From Variovorax boronicumulans (GTDB taxonomy: Bacteria; Pseudomonadota; Gammaproteobacteria; Burkholderiales; Burkholderiaceae_C), in contig NZ_JAUSSG010000005.1 in NCBI RefSeq assembly GCF_030812215.1, positions 310,001 to 374,000 on the forward strand: DNA of 64,000 bases. Reading direction: 5' to 3'. Under the pieces are notes generated by a model that was not told the origin of the DNA, searched no databases, and saw nothing but the letters and a program-made list of their open reading frames with translations. The position numbers were made by a program, and so were the translations under genes. Of this stretch, positions 61,521-64,000 are shown piece by piece (position 1 is the stretch's first letter; each line of letters starts with the position of its first letter).

Positions 61521-62497
61521 TGAAGAACGCCTCCTTCACTCTCGCGCGCCGCGCGGCGGCCATCGCCCTGCTCGCCGCGCCCTTGTTCGCGCATGCCGCG
61601 GACTTTCCTTCCAAGCCGATCCGCTTCATCGTGCCCTACACGCCCGGCGGCACCACCGACCTCGTGGCGCGCACCGTGGGCCAGAAGGTGTCGGAAAAGC
61701 TCGGCCAGCCGGTGCTCATCGACAACCGCGGCGGCGCGGGCGGCAACATCGGCATGGACGCCGTGGCCAAAGCGGCGCCCGATGGCTACACCATCGGCTT
61801 CGGCGCGATCTCGACCAATGCGCTGAATCCGCACATCTACAAATCGATGGCCTTCGATCCGCGCAAGGACTTCACGGCCATCAGCCTACTGGGCACCTCG
61901 ACCATCGTGCTCGAAGTGCCGGCGGCCTCGCCGATCAAGTCGGTGCCCGACCTGATCGCCGCCGCGAAGAAGAACCCGGGCCTGCCCTACGCCACCGCGG
62001 GCGCCGGCACGTCGATGAACCTCGCGGGCGTGATGTTCGCGCAGATGACCGGCTCCGAGCTCGTGCACGTGGCCTACAAGGGCAGCGGCCCGGCCATCAC
62101 CGACATGCTGGGCAACAACATCGGCGTGATGTTCGACAACCTGCCCGCGTCGCTGCCGCACATCCAGGCCGGCAAGCTGCGCGCACTGGCAGTCGCCGGG
62201 CCGGCGCGCTCGCCGTCGCTGCCCGACGTGCCGACGATGGCCGAGGCGGGCCTCAAGGGCTATGCGCTCGATCCGTGGTTCGGCGTGTACGGGCCGGCGA
62301 ACCTTCCGGCGCCCATCGTGAAGGCGCTGAACGAAGCATTCGTCGAAGCGCTCGCGATGCCCGAGGTGAAGGCCAGGCTGCAGCAGGCCGGCTTCTCGCC
62401 GCGCGGCTCGACCGCGCAGGAGCTGGCCACGCTCACGCAGACCGAATACCAGCGCCTGGGCGATGTCGCCAAGAAGGCCGGCATGACCGCAGACTGA
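61517..62497 (+). CDS. Bug/TctC-family periplasmic binding protein
   Basis: A 326-residue receptor of the tripartite tricarboxylate transporter family with a signal peptide ending near FAHAAD. Typical parts are [32 protein letters not shown] and [12 protein letters not shown]. The start overlaps the hmgA stop (ATGA); a second ATG one codon on is possible. It probably binds the aromatic acid or another substrate of this pathway. No TctA/TctB genes are adjacent; the tctBA pair at 11-13 kb lacks a receptor. Confidence 0.92.
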   Translation: MMKNASFTLARRAAAIALLAAPLFAHAADFPSKPIRFIVPYTPGGTTDLVARTVGQKVSEKLGQPVLIDNRGGAGGNIGMDAVAKAAPDGYTIGFGAISTNALNPHIYKSMAFDPRKDFTAISLLGTSTIVLEVPAASPIKSVPDLIAAAKKNPGLPYATAGAGTSMNLAGVMFAQMTGSELVHVAYKGSGPAITDMLGNNIGVMFDNLPASLPHIQAGKLRALAVAGPARSPSLPDVPTMAEAGLKGYALDPWFGVYGPANLPAPIVKALNEAFVEALAMPEVKARLQQAGFSPRGSTAQELATLTQTEYQRLGDVAKKAGMTAD

Positions 62498-62504
62498 AGC
62501 ACCT

Positions 62505-62546
62505 CACCACCGTTCACGCTGAGCCCCACCACCGTTCACGCTGAGC
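62505..62546. repeat. Tandem 20-base direct repeat
   Basis: CACCACCGTTCACGCTGAGC occurs exactly twice, at 62505-62524 and 62527-62546. The second copy runs into the palindrome that follows. Confidence 0.8.
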
Positions 62547-62582
62547 TTGTCGAAGCGCCGCGCAAGACTTCGACAAGCTCAG
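62541..62582. repeat. Long palindromic intergenic element
   Basis: CTGAGCTTGTCGAAG and CTTCGACAAGCTCAG are perfect 15-base inverted arms around a 12-base loop. Elements with the core TTCGACAAGCTCAG are scattered through many proteobacterial genomes. It lies between the binding-protein and fumarylacetoacetase genes and could form a strong RNA hairpin that tunes expression of the last gene. No T-run follows, so it is not a standard terminator. Confidence 0.8.
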
Positions 62583-62627
62583 TCCGAACGGTCCCGGATT
62601 CCTCTCCCACCCAATTCAAGGACACCC

Positions 62628-63908
62628 ATGACCATCGCACTGAACGCCACCCATGACCCGAAGCTGCGCAGCTGGGTCGCCTCGGCCAACGAAGCCGGCA
62701 CCGACTTCCCGATCCAGAACCTGCCGTTCGGCCGCTTCCGCACGGCGGGCAGCAGCGAGGCCTTTCGCATCGGCGTCGCCATCGGCGACCAGGTGCTCGA
62801 CCTGAGGGCTGCGGGCCTCGTCGACACCGACGACATGAACGCACTGATGGGTGCGAGCGTGAAGGACCGCCAGGCCCTGCGCGCCGCGATCTCCACAGGC
62901 CTCGCCGAAGGCAGCGACAAGCAGGCCGCATGGTCGAAGGCACTGCTCGCGCAGGCCAAGGCGGAGATGACCGTGCCCTGCCGCATCGGCGACTACACCG
63001 ACTTCTACACGGGCATTCACCACGCCACCACCATCGGCAAGCTGTTCCGTCCCGACCAGCCGCTGATGCCCAACTACAAGTGGGTGCCGATCGGCTACCA
63101 CGGCCGCGCCTCGTCGATCCGCGTGAGCGGCCAGACCTTCAAGCGCCCGCAAGGCCAGACCAAAGCGCCCGACGCAGAAACGCCGAGCTTCGGTCCTTCG
63201 AAGCGGCTCGACTACGAACTGGAGCTGGGCTTCTTTGTGGGCCGCGGCAATGCGCTGGGCGAGCCCATCGCCATCGCCGACGCCGAAGACCACCTGTTCG
63301 GCGTGACCTTGCTCAACGACTGGTCGGCGCGCGACGTGCAGGCCTGGGAATACCAGCCGCTCGGCCCCTTCCTCTCGAAGAGCTTCGCGAGCACGCTGTC
63401 GCCGTGGATCGTGACGATGGAGGCGCTCGCGCCATTCCGCGCGAAGTTCGAGCGGCCCGCGGGCGACCCGCAGCCGCTGCCGTACCTCGATGCGCCATCG
63501 AACCGCGACAGCGGCGCGCTGGACATCACGCTCGAAGTGCTGCTGCAGACCGCGAAGATGCGCGCCGAAGGTGTCGCACCCGCCCGCCTCACGCGTGGCA
63601 ACACCATCGAGGCCGCCTACTGGACCGCCGCGCAGCTCATCACCCACCACACGGTGAACGGCTGCAACCTGCAGCCGGGCGACCTGCTGGGTTCAGGCAC
63701 GCTCTCCGGCCCGAAGGCCGACGAGGCCGGCTCGCTGATCGAACTCACGCTGGGCGGCAAGCAGCCGATCACGCTGCCGAACGGCGAGAAGCGCACCTTC
63801 CTGGAAGACGGCGACACGCTGGTCATTCGCGGCTGGTGCGAGCGCGCGGGGGCTGTGCGTATCGGTCTGGGCGAAGTCAGCGGCACCGTGGAAGCCGCCG
63901 CGAAGTAG
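62628..63908 (+). CDS. fahA: Fumarylacetoacetase
   Basis: A 426-residue enzyme that splits fumarylacetoacetate to fumarate and acetoacetate, the last step of the homogentisate pathway. Metal-site regions are GDYTDFYTGIHHATTIG, LDYELELGFFVG and NDWSARDVQAWEYQPLGPFLSKSF, all characteristic. AAGGACACCC precedes the ATG; an upstream start at 62547 would cross the palindrome and is rejected. The isomerase that should act between hmgA and this gene is not in the window. Confidence 0.94.
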   Translation: MTIALNATHDPKLRSWVASANEAGTDFPIQNLPFGRFRTAGSSEAFRIGVAIGDQVLDLRAAGLVDTDDMNALMGASVKDRQALRAAISTGLAEGSDKQAAWSKALLAQAKAEMTVPCRIGDYTDFYTGIHHATTIGKLFRPDQPLMPNYKWVPIGYHGRASSIRVSGQTFKRPQGQTKAPDAETPSFGPSKRLDYELELGFFVGRGNALGEPIAIADAEDHLFGVTLLNDWSARDVQAWEYQPLGPFLSKSFASTLSPWIVTMEALAPFRAKFERPAGDPQPLPYLDAPSNRDSGALDITLEVLLQTAKMRAEGVAPARLTRGNTIEAAYWTAAQLITHHTVNGCNLQPGDLLGSGTLSGPKADEAGSLIELTLGGKQPITLPNGEKRTFLEDGDTLVIRGWCERAGAVRIGLGEVSGTVEAAAK

Positions 63909-63914
63909 GCAACC

Positions 63915-64000
63915 TCAGGGGGCCGGTGCGGTCGTGCTGGCGGCCACCGGCCACGCCACTTCGCTCGCCACGCGCGGCTTGCCCATCGGCGCGGCGGCCT
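63915..64000 (-). CDS. Possible C-terminal end of a minus-strand gene
   Basis: Reading in from the right edge on the minus strand, one frame stays open for 28 codons (AAAPMGKPRVASEVAWPVAA and onward) and ends in TGA seven bases from the fumarylacetoacetase stop. It could be the tail of a converging gene. Too short to assign. Confidence 0.35.
   Translation of the reverse strand, partial: AAAPMGKPRVASEVAWPVAASTTAPAP

Noticed and set aside
1-64000. Insertion sequences, prophage, CRISPR arrays, tRNA or rRNA genes
   Set aside because: No transposase, integrase or phage protein signature, no regularly spaced repeats, and no cloverleaf or rRNA segment was found on reading the window.

Overview
The window is a contiguous piece of a high-GC (roughly two-thirds G+C) betaproteobacterial chromosome. 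Gene content, codon use and a family of intergenic repeats point to the Comamonadaceae, most likely Variovorax; this is recognition, not a database result. About 54 protein genes are packed tightly, often with 4-base ATGA or GTGA stop/start overlaps. I see no insertion sequence, prophage, CRISPR array, tRNA or rRNA. The content is mostly catabolism and uptake, as expected of a metabolically versatile soil or rhizosphere bacterium.

Layout. 0-4 kb: the end of a sugar or polyol ABC importer operon with a zinc polyol dehydrogenase, an FGGY kinase and a short-chain dehydrogenase, together a threitol/erythritol/xylitol-type route. 4-7.5 kb (minus): a molybdopterin oxidoreductase, a lipoprotein peptidase and a small PHA-granule-type protein in an overlapping operon. 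7.5-13 kb: an orphan amino-acid-type binding protein, an amtB-like ammonium transporter with a clear sigma-54 promoter and NtrC site, and an orphan tctBA pair. 13-16 kb: RNA biology (an RRM protein with a hairpin over its ribosome binding site, a YciH/SUI1 factor, a DEAD-box helicase). 16-23 kb (minus): a biotin-dependent acyl-CoA carboxylase, a short-chain dehydrogenase and two acyl-CoA dehydrogenases, resembling the atu/liu pathways for acyclic terpenes or leucine. 23-32 kb: an MHYT membrane sensor, a beta-propeller lipoprotein, a DUF445 protein, argE, a calcium-loop-bearing glycerophosphodiesterase and two hydrolases.

32-38 kb (minus) holds an uptake protein, an aminotransferase, a ThDP-dependent enzyme and an aldehyde dehydrogenase, which together could run an Ehrlich-type amino-acid degradation. 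38-46 kb holds an IclR regulator divergent from a seven-gene operon: a complete Pot-type ABC importer wrapped around a three-subunit flavoprotein dehydrogenase of the HcnABC/opine-oxidase type. 46-50.6 kb holds a GMC flavoprotein, an mmsA-type dehydrogenase and a divergent LysR regulator, a layout matching 3-hydroxypropionate degradation. 50.7-54.4 kb is an Mla-type lipid transport operon. 55-57 kb has a pentapeptide-repeat protein, a sirtuin and an IclR regulator.

57.3-64 kb is a homogentisate operon: a metallo-beta-lactamase-fold protein that has lost several metal ligands, a flavin hydroxylase with a tiny partner protein (like the 3-hydroxyphenylacetate 6-hydroxylase MhaAB), homogentisate dioxygenase, a Bug-type binding protein and fumarylacetoacetase. 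Palindromes with the core ATTCGTTT lie between it and the divergent IclR gene. No maleylacetoacetate isomerase gene is visible.
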